Assembly: GCA_023145955.1 (NCBI GenBank)
Contig: JAGLDA010000076.1
Span: 1-13,668, forward strand
Length of the DNA: 13,668 nucleotides
Source of the DNA: Bacteroidales bacterium
GTDB lineage: Bacteria; Bacteroidota; Bacteroidia; Bacteroidales; UBA1556
Direction of reading: 5' to 3'
The notes under the pieces were generated by a model. It was not told where the DNA came from, did no database searches, and saw only the letters and a list, made by a program, of their open reading frames with translations. Below are positions 7,572 through 13,668 of the stretch, piece after piece (within the stretch, counting starts at the first letter, position 1; each line of letters opens with the position of its first letter). The translations under genes were made by a program, and so were the position numbers.

Positions 7572-8603
7572 TTAAACTCTCCCCTTTTTATGTAATGCTC
7601 TAGCATAGGGAACAAAATTCATAGGCAAAAATTCTCCTTTAAGATACTTAAAGTAGCCTGCTATAGAAATCATTGCAGCATTATCGGTTGTAAATTGAAA
7701 CTCTGGAATATACGTTTTCCATCCAAATTTTTCCTCACCAGCTTTTATGGCATCTCTAAGTCCCGAATTTGCCGACACTCCTCCAGCTATAGCAATTTGT
7801 TTTATCCCCGTCTCTTTGGAAGCTCTTTTCATTTTTCCCATCAGAATATCCACAATAAGTTTCTGCATTGATGCAGCTAAATCTGCTTGATTTTCTTCAA
7901 TAAAATCATCATTTTTCTTAAGTTCATCGCGAACAAAGTAAAGAAATGAAGTTTTAATTCCACTAAAGCTAAAATTTAAGCCTTGAATTTTGGGAAAAGG
8001 AAAGCTAAATCTATTTTCATCACCAATTTTTGCCAATCTATCAATATGAGGACCACCAGGATATGGAAGTCCAAGGATTTTAGCCGTTTTATCAAAAGCC
8101 TCACCAGCAGCATCATCAATAGTATTCCCTATTATTTCCATATCAAAATACTCAGAAACTTTTACTATCTGAGTATGTCCACCCGAAACGGTAAGACAAA
8201 GGAATGGAAACTCAGGCATATCTTGACCCTGATCTACAAAATGAGCAAGAATATGCGCCTGCAAATGGTCCACTTCTAACATAGGAATATTACGCCCCAA
8301 GCTAAAACCTTTGGCAAAGGAAGTACCTACTAATAAAGATCCCAAAAGCCCAGGCCCACGAGTAATTGCTATTGCTGAAATATCTGCACTTGTAATACCA
8401 GCCTTCTTTATTGCCTGGTCAATAACAGGAATAATATTTTGTTGATGTGCCCTAGATGCTAATTCAGGAACCACGCCTCCATATTTTTTATGCACATCCT
8501 GCCCCGCAATAATATTTGACAATATCTTTTGCCCTTTCAAAATTGCTGCAGATGTATCGTCACAAGACGACTCTATTCCAAGTATTATTGGTTCTTTATT
8601 CAT
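7572..8603 (-). CDS. tsaD: tRNA N6-adenosine threonylcarbamoyltransferase TsaD
   Basis: Transfers the threonylcarbamoyl group from its AMP adduct to A37 of tRNAs that read ANN codons (t6A formation), working with TsaB and TsaE in the cytosol. The length of 343 residues is normal. Motifs in order are GIESSCDDTSAAI (9-21), GGVVPELASRAHQ (42-54), the metal-binding His113 and His117 in HLQAH, VSGGHTQI (139-146), the nucleotide-binding IAGGVSANSGLR (272-283), and TTDNAAMI (305-312) with the third metal ligand Asp307. All key residues are present. TsaB and TsaE are not in the window. It begins the tsaD - arsC-like unit and has its own promoter box 26 bp before the start. It diverges from bamD across a 266-bp gap. 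Confidence 0.97.
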   Translation of the reverse strand: MNKEPIILGIESSCDDTSAAILKGQKILSNIIAGQDVHKKYGGVVPELASRAHQQNIIPVIDQAIKKAGITSADISAIAITRGPGLLGSLLVGTSFAKGFSLGRNIPMLEVDHLQAHILAHFVDQGQDMPEFPFLCLTVSGGHTQIVKVSEYFDMEIIGNTIDDAAGEAFDKTAKILGLPYPGGPHIDRLAKIGDENRFSFPFPKIQGLNFSFSGIKTSFLYFVRDELKKNDDFIEENQADLAASMQKLIVDILMGKMKRASKETGIKQIAIAGGVSANSGLRDAIKAGEEKFGWKTYIPEFQFTTDNAAMISIAGYFKYLKGEFLPMNFVPYARALHKKGRV

Positions 8604-8628
8604 TTGAATTTTACTTTACTTAAGGTTG

Positions 8629-8636
8629 CAAAAGTA
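8629..8636 (-). promoter_or_regulatory. Putative -7 box of the tsaD promoter
   Basis: Minus-strand TACTTTTG fits TAnnTTTG and is followed by CA. It sits 26 bp from the tsaD start, giving a leader of about 20 nt. No TTG is found at the expected -33 distance. Confidence 0.55.
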
Positions 8637-8833
8637 ATTCTAATTGATAATTTATTACTAGTTTTTTCAAAATAAGTAAATAAATTTTTATATATATAAG
8701 GACGCTTTTAGCAACATTGGCAATGGCACACCATCATTTACATCTGATAACGTGATAATTACAAATATTTTTATTGCTCATAAAAAAATAAAAATTAACA
8801 CAATAATTTATAAAACTAAACGGTAATATAACA

Positions 8834-8864
8834 TTGCACCGTATTAAACAAATAACTACTTTTG
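8834..8864 (+). promoter_or_regulatory. Promoter of the bamD-rpoZ-coaBC-porD operon
   Basis: TTG (8834-8836), then 20 bp, then TACTTTTG (8857-8864), followed by CA. This is the only place in the window where both Bacteroidota promoter boxes match at normal spacing. Transcription should begin within a few bases of 8870, which is also the first base of the bamD start codon. Confidence 0.8.
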
Positions 8865-8869
8865 CAGCC

Positions 8870-9682
8870 ATGTTTAGAATTGGAAAAATTATATTGTTTT
8901 TTGTTATTACTATTGCTTTAAGTAGCTGTAGTAAGTATCAAAAATTGGCAAAGCACGGCTCTCCTGACGAGAAGTACGAAGCTGCTATGAAATACTATGA
9001 AGAAGAAGATTTCTATCATTCGCAGCAGCTTTTTGATGAGCTAATTGTATTGCTACGTGGTACAAATAGGTTAGAAAAAGCTTATTACTATTATGCACAG
9101 ACATATTATCAGCAAGAGGAATACATGGTTGCAAGTTATCATTTCAAGTATTTTGCAAAAACATTTCCTAAGAGTACATACGCAGAAGAATGTTTATATT
9201 TAAGTGCATATTGCAAATATCTGGATTCTCCACCTGAGAACTTAGATCAGTCGAGTACAAGAACTGCCATTAGTGAAATGCAGATGTTTATAAATATGTA
9301 TCCAGAAAGCGATAAAGTAGCTGAGGCTAATGATATCATGGATAGGTTGCGTAAGAAACTAGTTGTGAAAGATTTTGAAAATGCTAAGCAATACTTAAGA
9401 ACAGAATACTATAAGGCAGCAGTATATGCTTTTAAAAGACATCTGAAAAACTACCCTGGGTCTCCTTTTAAGGAAGAAGCCCTATTTCTAACTATTGAGG
9501 CCGATTATATATATGCAAGTAAAAGTATTCATTATAAGCAAGAAGAGAGATATACAAATACTCTGATAGCATATAATGACTATATTGCAGTGTTTCCTGA
9601 AGGTGAATATTTTAAGAAAGCAGAGAAGTATAAAAACTCTGCAAAACACAATATTGAGAAGATTAAAAACAAAAAAAAATAG
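8870..9682 (+). CDS. bamD: Outer membrane assembly lipoprotein BamD
   Basis: Lipoprotein partner of BamA in the machine that inserts beta-barrel proteins into the outer membrane. From the ATG at 8870 the protein has 270 residues. MFRIGKIILFFVITIALSSC is a lipoprotein signal with lipobox LSSC and lipidated Cys20. The rest is helical with tetratricopeptide-like repeats, seen in segments such as KYEAAMKYYEEEDFYHSQQL, AYYYYAQTYYQQEEYMVAS and TFPKSTYAEECLYLSAYC, and it ends in a Lys-rich tail. An upstream in-frame TTG at 8834 is not the start, because it is the -33 box of the promoter and would put 12 residues before the signal peptide. With the ATG at 8870 the mRNA would have almost no 5' leader. 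It heads a four-gene operon, with rpoZ following after 18 bp. Confidence 0.92.
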   Translation: MFRIGKIILFFVITIALSSCSKYQKLAKHGSPDEKYEAAMKYYEEEDFYHSQQLFDELIVLLRGTNRLEKAYYYYAQTYYQQEEYMVASYHFKYFAKTFPKSTYAEECLYLSAYCKYLDSPPENLDQSSTRTAISEMQMFINMYPESDKVAEANDIMDRLRKKLVVKDFENAKQYLRTEYYKAAVYAFKRHLKNYPGSPFKEEALFLTIEADYIYASKSIHYKQEERYTNTLIAYNDYIAVFPEGEYFKKAEKYKNSAKHNIEKIKNKKK

Positions 9683-9700
9683 AGAATAAATTTATATATT

Positions 9701-10039
9701 ATGGATTATAAAACTATAAAAACAGACACTACTGCAGAATCATTAAATGTGGTAGAATTAGAGGCAGGCACTAATAATATTTATGAATCTCTTGCAATTT
9801 TAGCTAAGCGATCAAATCAAATTGGGCACGACCTTAAAGAAGAGCTTAACGAGAAAGTTTCTGAGTTTCAAGTTAATAACGACACTCTAGAAGAGGTTTT
9901 CGAAAACCGTGAGCAAATAGAGATTGCACGTTTTTATGAGCGTTTGCCAAAGCCAACACTAATGGCTATTCACCAGTTGTTGCATAATGATGTATACCAT
10001 CGCAATCCTCTTAAAGAAGAAAGTAAGGATAATTTCTAA
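9701..10039 (+). CDS. rpoZ: RNA polymerase omega subunit, Bacteroidota Rpb6-like type
   Basis: Small acidic protein of 112 residues. NIYESLAILAKRSNQI (26-41) followed by LKEELNEKVSEF (45-56) resembles the Rpb6/omega core that clamps the beta-prime subunit. The C-terminal part, FYERLPKPTLMAIHQLLHND (78-97) followed by VYHRNP, is the extension I associate with Bacteroidota omega proteins. The role would be assembly and stability of RNA polymerase. Position supports the call: between bamD (18 bp) and coaBC (12 bp), an order I recall as common in this phylum. Omega sequences are short and divergent, so the call rests on the N-terminal motif plus context. Confidence 0.85.
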   Translation: MDYKTIKTDTTAESLNVVELEAGTNNIYESLAILAKRSNQIGHDLKEELNEKVSEFQVNNDTLEEVFENREQIEIARFYERLPKPTLMAIHQLLHNDVYHRNPLKEESKDNF

Positions 10040-10051
10040 AACTCTTTTCTT

Positions 10052-11248
10052 ATGCTGAAAGCAAAAAATATCTTGATAGGAATTTCTGGAAGCATTGCTG
10101 CTTACAAAATTCCTATTTTAGTTAGATTACTACGCAAAGCAGGTGCTAATGTACAAATAGTGATGACGGAGGCTGCAAAAGACTTCGTTACACCACTTAC
10201 ATTGAGCACCGTTTCTAATAGACCTGTGAGTAGTATTGCTTTCGATAAAAACACCGGAGAATGGGATTCTCATGTGGAGCTTGGCCGCTGGGCCGATCTT
10301 TTTTTAATGGCTCCTTTATCAGCTAATACAATGGCTAAAATGGCTGCTGGTATTGCCGACAACCACCTACTAACTACATATTTAAGCGCACGATCTAAAG
10401 TAATGTTTGCTCCTGCAATGGATTTGGATATGTATAAACACCCTAGTACTAGCAGAAACATTGAGCAACTTAAGCAATGGGGGCATATAATTATTGAGCC
10501 TACGGAAGGAGAGCTTGCTAGTGGCCTTTGTGGTATGGGAAGAATGGAAGAGCCCGAAGTTATTTTTGATAAGATTAATGACTTTTTTAATAAAAAAACT
10601 CCTCTTACTGACAAGAAAGTATTAATATCTGCTGGACCAACATATGAGTCTATTGACCCTGTACGATTTATTGGTAATCATTCCTCAGGGAAAATGGGAT
10701 ATGCAATTGCTGAAGCTATTGCCGATAAAGGCGCTGAGGTATTCCTTGTGAGTGGCCCTGTAAATATTACTCCTGCTGATAGTATTTCGAAAGTTGTAAA
10801 TATTACCACTGCTGAGCAAATGTATGACGCTTGTAATGATATTTCTGCTGAAATGGATATTATAATTATGACTGCTGCTGTGGCTGACTTCGCTCCAGCA
10901 GATATTGCTGAGCAGAAAATAAAAAAAGGAAATTCTATTCCAAAAATAGAACTAAAACCGACTAAAGACATTCTTCTTTCCTTGGGGAAAAGAAAAAAAG
11001 ATAATCAAATACTTATTGGCTTTGCTTTAGAAACTAATAATGAAATTGAAAACGCTATCATAAAGCTTGAAAACAAAAATCTTGATTTAATAGTCTTAAA
11101 CTCTATGCAAGATAAAGGAGCTGGATTTGGCCATTCTACAAATCAAATTACATTAATAGATAAGGACAAACATCCTCAGAGTTTCCCCTTAAAAACTAAA
11201 GTTGAAGTAGCTAAAGATATTGTTGAAAAAATTGAAACATTGATTTAA
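10052..11248 (+). CDS. coaBC: Bifunctional phosphopantothenoylcysteine decarboxylase / phosphopantothenate-cysteine ligase
   Basis: Catalyses two consecutive coenzyme A synthesis steps: ligation of cysteine to 4'-phosphopantothenate (CoaB) and FMN-dependent decarboxylation (CoaC). Its 398 residues are normal. The CoaC half (about 1-180) shows GISGSIAAYK (10-19), catalytic His74, PLSANTMAKMAAGIAD (88-103), PAMDLDMY (121-128) and the active-site Cys160 in GLCGMGRM. The CoaB half (about 187-398) shows SAGPTYESIDPVRFIGNHSS (193-212), AAVADF (275-280), KIKK (289-292) and LKPTKDIL (301-308). The usual PxMNxxMW-type motif has Asp124 in place of Asn, which I believe is common in Bacteroidota but cannot verify here. 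Its stop codon overlaps the start of the next gene by one base (TAATG), indicating translational coupling. Confidence 0.96.
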   Translation: MLKAKNILIGISGSIAAYKIPILVRLLRKAGANVQIVMTEAAKDFVTPLTLSTVSNRPVSSIAFDKNTGEWDSHVELGRWADLFLMAPLSANTMAKMAAGIADNHLLTTYLSARSKVMFAPAMDLDMYKHPSTSRNIEQLKQWGHIIIEPTEGELASGLCGMGRMEEPEVIFDKINDFFNKKTPLTDKKVLISAGPTYESIDPVRFIGNHSSGKMGYAIAEAIADKGAEVFLVSGPVNITPADSISKVVNITTAEQMYDACNDISAEMDIIIMTAAVADFAPADIAEQKIKKGNSIPKIELKPTKDILLSLGKRKKDNQILIGFALETNNEIENAIIKLENKNLDLIVLNSMQDKGAGFGHSTNQITLIDKDKHPQSFPLKTKVEVAKDIVEKIETLI

Positions 11249-12159
11249 TGCATAAAATACTTATTTTATTTTTAGGACTGATATTCAGTGTTTTTGTTGA
11301 TGCTCAAGAGCTTAATTGCCAGGTGCAACTTAACGATCAGCAAGTAGAAGACACCGATAAATCTAGATTCAAAACTCTACAAAGTGGTATTTATGAATTT
11401 ATGAATAATAGGCAATGGACAAATAGGCAGTTTAAAACAGAAGAGAGAATTGAATGCACAATATCCATAACCTTTTCTAAAGATGGCACCTCGCGCGATA
11501 ATTATAAAGCAAATATGCAAGTGCAATCGCGCCGCCCAGTATTCAATAGCTCCTACGACTCACCTATGCTTAATATTATAGACAAGCAAGTGTCGTTTAA
11601 ATGGGTGGAGCATGACCCTTTAAATTTTGACATAAATTCCTATACTAGTAACCTTACTTCAATTTTGGCTTACTATGCATTTATAATAATAGGCACTGAT
11701 TTCGATTCGTTTTCGCCTTTAGGAGGAACAGAGTACTATAATCATGCTCAAACAATAATAAATAATGCTTCAAGCTCCGGATTTCTTGGCTGGGCATCTA
11801 TGGGTAGTGAGAAAAATAGATATTGGTATCTGGAAAATATCCAGAATTCAAGATATGAAGACTACCGCAACTTTCTATACAAATATCATAGAAACGGCTT
11901 AGACGAGATGTTTGAGAACTTAAGCAAGGGAAGAGTAGAGGCCTTAAACTCTCTTAAACTATTGCAGAATGTGCATAAAGCGCGAATTGGCTTATATACA
12001 ATGAATACCTTACTCGATGCTAAACGTGATGAGTTTATTGGTATTTTTAAAGATTCTCAACCTAATGAGATGAAAAAAGCTAAAGCTTTCCTTATAGAGA
12101 TTGATGCAGCAAATGCATCTGAATATCAGAAAATGGTTAAGGGAAGTGGCGATAGATAA
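11248..12159 (+). CDS. porD: DUF4835 / PorD-like protein, probable type IX secretion accessory
   Basis: Exported protein of 303 residues. MHKILILFLGLIFSVFVDAQ is a Sec signal peptide with likely cleavage after Ala19, leaving a mature start QELNCQVQLND. The body matches my memory of DUF4835: FKTLQSGIYEFMNNRQWT near 41-58, RIECTISITF (68-77), an ANMQVQSRRPVFNSSYDSP stretch, then a helical second half around YYNHAQTIINNASSSGF and GWASMGSEKNRYWYLENI. DUF4835 is linked to type IX secretion under the name PorD. Its biochemical role is unclear to me, and it is presumably periplasmic. It is the last gene of the operon, translationally coupled to coaBC. In related genomes recN often comes next, but here a repeat island does. 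The family call is good; the functional label is inherited. Confidence 0.85.
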   Translation: MHKILILFLGLIFSVFVDAQELNCQVQLNDQQVEDTDKSRFKTLQSGIYEFMNNRQWTNRQFKTEERIECTISITFSKDGTSRDNYKANMQVQSRRPVFNSSYDSPMLNIIDKQVSFKWVEHDPLNFDINSYTSNLTSILAYYAFIIIGTDFDSFSPLGGTEYYNHAQTIINNASSSGFLGWASMGSEKNRYWYLENIQNSRYEDYRNFLYKYHRNGLDEMFENLSKGRVEALNSLKLLQNVHKARIGLYTMNTLLDAKRDEFIGIFKDSQPNEMKKAKAFLIEIDAANASEYQKMVKGSGDR

Positions 12160-12171
12160 CGACCGGCTTCG

Positions 12172-12204
12172 GTACATTTTTTATAAAATAGCTTACGCTT
12201 TTTT
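12172..12204 (+). repeat. Truncated third copy of the 70-bp direct repeat
   Basis: GTACATTTTTTATAAAATAG followed by CTTACGCTTTTTT resembles the right half of the repeats at 12200-12269 and 12663-12733. It runs directly into the first full copy, so the left edge is a partial tandem array. Confidence 0.6.
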
Positions 12205-12269
12205 CTTCAAAACACTCAGCCTGACGTTATTCAATCAATACACCTTTTGAAAAATAGCTTACTATTTTT
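12200..12269 (+). repeat. Direct repeat, left copy
   Basis: About 85% identical by eye to 12663-12733. Shared blocks are TTTTTCTTCAAAACAC, CAGCCT, ACGTTATT, AATCA, TACA, TGAAAAA, AGCTTAC and ATTTTT. Its end forms a perfect 8-bp hairpin, AAAAATAG (12250-12257) with CTATTTTT (12262-12269). It abuts the left inverted repeat. Confidence 0.8.
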
Positions 12270-12290
12270 GGTACTACAGGATTTAGAGTG
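12270..12290 (+). repeat. Left terminal inverted repeat
   Basis: 21 bp with core ACTACAGGATTTA. It matches the reverse complement of 12639-12659 at 19 of 21 positions. Confidence 0.75.
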
Positions 12291-12327
12291 GTAGCTTTAA
12301 GGTATAAATATAAAAAAATAACTCTAA

Positions 12328-12398
12328 ATACATGTTTACTAATGAATTAAGCGTTTATTGACTCAAAGTCTCTTAGTGAACGTGCTTATTACATGTAT
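12328..12398. repeat. 71-nt nested hairpin in the left arm of the element
   Basis: Nested pairing: ATACATGT (12328-12335) with ACATGTAT (12391-12398), AAGC (12349-12352) with GCTT (12384-12387), GTT (12353-12355) with AAC (12379-12381), and GACT (12360-12363) with AGTC (12367-12370) around a CAA loop. The pairing is interrupted by unpaired segments. Confidence 0.5.
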
Positions 12399-12405
12399 TA
12401 TGTCA

Positions 12406-12603
12406 CCCTTTCAGGGTTTTAATGTAGTTTAGATATTATATAATTATAATACTTTCATCCCTTCGGGATTTCGTGCTATTATTAATAATGAATTATTCAG
12501 GAATATCTACACTTAAAAGAACCATTATTTATGACAAAGTAAGTCCAAAGGACTGATGTTATTATAAAGAAAGATAAATGTTGCTTATAAAACCCTGAAA
12601 GGG
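12406..12603. repeat. Four short palindromes in mirror arrangement
   Basis: CCCTTTCAGGG (12406-12416), ATCCCTTCGGGAT (12457-12469), AGTCCAAAGGACT (12542-12554) and CCCTGAAAGGG (12593-12603). Each has a 4-5 bp stem and a 3-nt loop. The outer two are inverted copies of each other (15 bp including the flanking TTTT/AAAA), and each lies 51 bp from its inner neighbour. This resembles REP-type composite repeats. Confidence 0.7.
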
Positions 12604-12638
12604 CTACATTATCAATATGTAAAATGTTATTATTTCAT

Positions 12639-12659
12639 CACTTTAAATCCTGTAGTGCC
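12639..12659 (-). repeat. Right terminal inverted repeat
   Basis: Reverse complement matches 12270-12290 at 19 of 21 positions, with shared core ACTACAGGATTTA. It lies 3 bp before the right direct repeat. Confidence 0.75.
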
Positions 12660-12662
12660 CTA

Positions 12663-12733
12663 TTTTTCTTCAAAACACACAGCCTAACGTTATTTAATCA
12701 GTACATTATCTGAAAAAACAGCTTACGATTTTT
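12663..12733 (+). repeat. Direct repeat, right copy
   Basis: Counterpart of 12200-12269 with about ten differences and one 1-bp indel. Together the two copies bracket the inverted-repeat element. Confidence 0.8.
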
Positions 12734-12883
12734 TATGTTTTATTTCAGCTACGCTGAAACCTATTTTATCCTAATAAAACTGCGTCTAAATTATTTATTT
12801 AAAAAATAGAATTTCTCATCATATTATCCTTTGTAAAAAACTAAATATGCAAACAATAAAACCTTTATTTTAGCATATTAGTA

Positions 12884-12887
12884 TTTG
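12884..12887 (+). promoter_or_regulatory. Possible -7 element of the MBL hydrolase gene
   Basis: TTTG followed by CAC, preceded by TA at a 3-base instead of 2-base gap (TAGTATTTG). It lies 16 bp before the ATG at 12904. The match is imperfect and no TTG is seen at -33. Confidence 0.3.
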
Positions 12888-12903
12888 CACATAATTATAT
12901 AAA

Positions 12904-13668
12904 ATGAAGATAAGTAATATAAGAGCAGAAGATTGGAAAATGGATGGAGGCGCTGGTTTTGGGCTTATTCCAAAAACCATATGGAGTAAGTTATACCCTG
13001 CCGATGAAAATAACTGTATATTGATGAGTAGCAGACTTATGCTGATTGAAACTGATGACAGAAAAATACTTATTGACACAGGAATGGGCAGTAAGAGAGG
13101 CGATAAATTCTATAAGTTCAAATATATTCAGGATACAAATAGCCTATCAAATTCTCTTAAGGAAGCGGAGATAAAACCAGAGTCGATAACTGATGTTATT
13201 ATTACCCACCTTCACGATGACCATATTGGGGGAGCCACATATTACCAAGGTGACCAAATAAAGCTATATTTTCCAAATGCAATACATTGGGTTAGTAAAG
13301 CACAATGGGATTGGGCATTGAATCCAAATAAGAGAGAAGCTGGCTCATATTTTAGAGATAATTTTATTCCTATAAAAGAAGCAGGGAAATTAAAACTTAT
13401 TGAGAAAAATGGTGAGTATATTCCTAATATAGAATTCCGTATTTACAATGGACATACTGTTGGCAATATAGTGCCTATAATTAAATATAAAGACAAAAAG
13501 ATTGCCTATATGGGAGATTTTATTCCTTATGTTGCAGCTTTGCCACTACCATATATTTCGGCAAATGATATTCAGCCTTTACTAAGCCTTAGCGAAAAGG
13601 AGGAATTCCTAAATGAAGCTGCAAAAGAAGATATTTACCTATATTTTCAGCACGATTACTATAATGAA
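12904..13668 (+). CDS. MBL-fold metallo-hydrolase, possibly lactonase-like (3' end outside window)
   Basis: 255 codons are open from the ATG at 12904 to the window edge. The protein has a complete two-metal site of the metallo-beta-lactamase fold: His102, His104, Asp106 and His107 in THLHDDHIGG, His184 in NGHTVGNI, the bridging Asp205 in YMGDF, and His250 in FQHDYY. The N-terminus WKMDGGAGFGLIPKTIW (11-27) resembles the opening of MBL proteins related to quorum-quenching lactonases. No signal peptide is seen, so it should be cytosolic. Family members are typically about 270-300 residues, so most of the protein is present. The substrate cannot be deduced, and the family includes many uncharacterised hydrolases. 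It is separated from the porD operon by the repeat island and has its own weak promoter candidate. Confidence 0.88.
   Translation, partial: MKISNIRAEDWKMDGGAGFGLIPKTIWSKLYPADENNCILMSSRLMLIETDDRKILIDTGMGSKRGDKFYKFKYIQDTNSLSNSLKEAEIKPESITDVIITHLHDDHIGGATYYQGDQIKLYFPNAIHWVSKAQWDWALNPNKREAGSYFRDNFIPIKEAGKLKLIEKNGEYIPNIEFRIYNGHTVGNIVPIIKYKDKKIAYMGDFIPYVAALPLPYISANDIQPLLSLSEKEEFLNEAAKEDIYLYFQHDYYNE

Larger units (their letters stand above)
12160..12903. other. Gene-free repeat island between porD and the MBL hydrolase gene
   Basis: About 740 bp without a supported coding region on either strand. It contains a small hairpin just after the porD stop (ACCG 12162-12165 with CGGT 12170-12173), two 70-bp direct repeats plus a truncated third, a pair of inverted repeats, several short hairpins, another hairpin at 12743-12759 (TTTCAGC, loop TAC, GCTGAAA), and an AT-rich leader before the next gene. 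No classical strong terminator is seen after porD, though one of these hairpins may serve. Confidence 0.8.

Noticed and set aside
8680..8833. Possible small RNA or gene in the tsaD-bamD gap
   Set aside because: The stretch is AT-rich with no hairpin and T tract pair, no start with a plausible frame and no promoter box before 8834.
8834..8869. Upstream TTG start for bamD
   Set aside because: It coincides with the promoter -33 box and would place extra residues before a clean lipoprotein signal peptide.
12162..12180. Terminator right after porD (ACCG/CGGT hairpin followed by T residues)
   Set aside because: The stem is only 4 bp and the hairpin belongs to the surrounding repeat-rich DNA, so I would not call it a terminator with confidence.
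12400..12610. CRISPR-like array of short repeats
   Set aside because: The repeats are short palindromes of differing sequence and opposite orientation, not near-identical direct repeats with uniform spacers, and no cas gene is present.
12870..13079. Minus-strand 69-codon open frame at the start of the MBL gene
   Set aside because: It is antisense to a well-supported MBL-fold gene and shows no family features.

Overview
The window looks like a chromosomal segment of an AT-rich member of the Bacteroidota, probably Bacteroidales or Marinilabiliales. The evidence is Bacteroidota-type promoter boxes (TAnnTTTG) ahead of several genes, a lack of clear Shine-Dalgarno sequences, a bamD / Rpb6-type omega / coaBC / DUF4835 (PorD-like) gene block, and an EF-G paralogue of the kind described in Bacteroides. 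It is mostly core housekeeping DNA, followed by one repeat-rich intergenic island. I see no tRNA, rRNA, CRISPR array, phage or transposase gene.

Layout. 1-1968 (minus): most of a membrane ion-pumping pyrophosphatase, cut by the window start. 2341-2865 (minus): a long-chain flavodoxin with an unusual phosphate loop, with its own terminator and a palindrome in its promoter. 3111-4569 (plus): a two-gene unit, a DUF502 membrane protein then deoxyribose-phosphate aldolase, closed by a strong terminator. 4916-7054 (plus): an EF-G-like translation factor whose GTPase-critical residues are replaced. It converges on a minus-strand tsaD - arsC-like pair (8603-7118) across a shared bidirectional terminator. 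8870-12159 (plus): a tight four-gene operon, bamD - rpoZ - coaBC - DUF4835/porD, driven by the best promoter in the window, which appears to give a leaderless mRNA. 12160-12903: about 740 bp without a gene, built of direct repeats, terminal inverted repeats and nested small hairpins. 12904 to the window end: an MBL-fold hydrolase, cut by the window end.

Functional themes. The plus-strand operon joins outer-membrane assembly (BamD), a probable type IX secretion accessory protein (PorD-like), RNA polymerase omega and coenzyme A synthesis. The rest covers energy conservation (pyrophosphatase, flavodoxin), nucleoside salvage (DeoC), translation (EF-G paralogue, TsaD for the t6A tRNA modification) and arsenate or phosphatase chemistry.

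The least ordinary items are the EF-G paralogue without catalytic GTPase residues, the composite palindromic element at 12172-12733, the flavodoxin whose FMN-phosphate loop has no hydroxyl residues, the palindrome over its promoter, and the leaderless start of bamD. I did not find a convincing wholly new multi-gene system.
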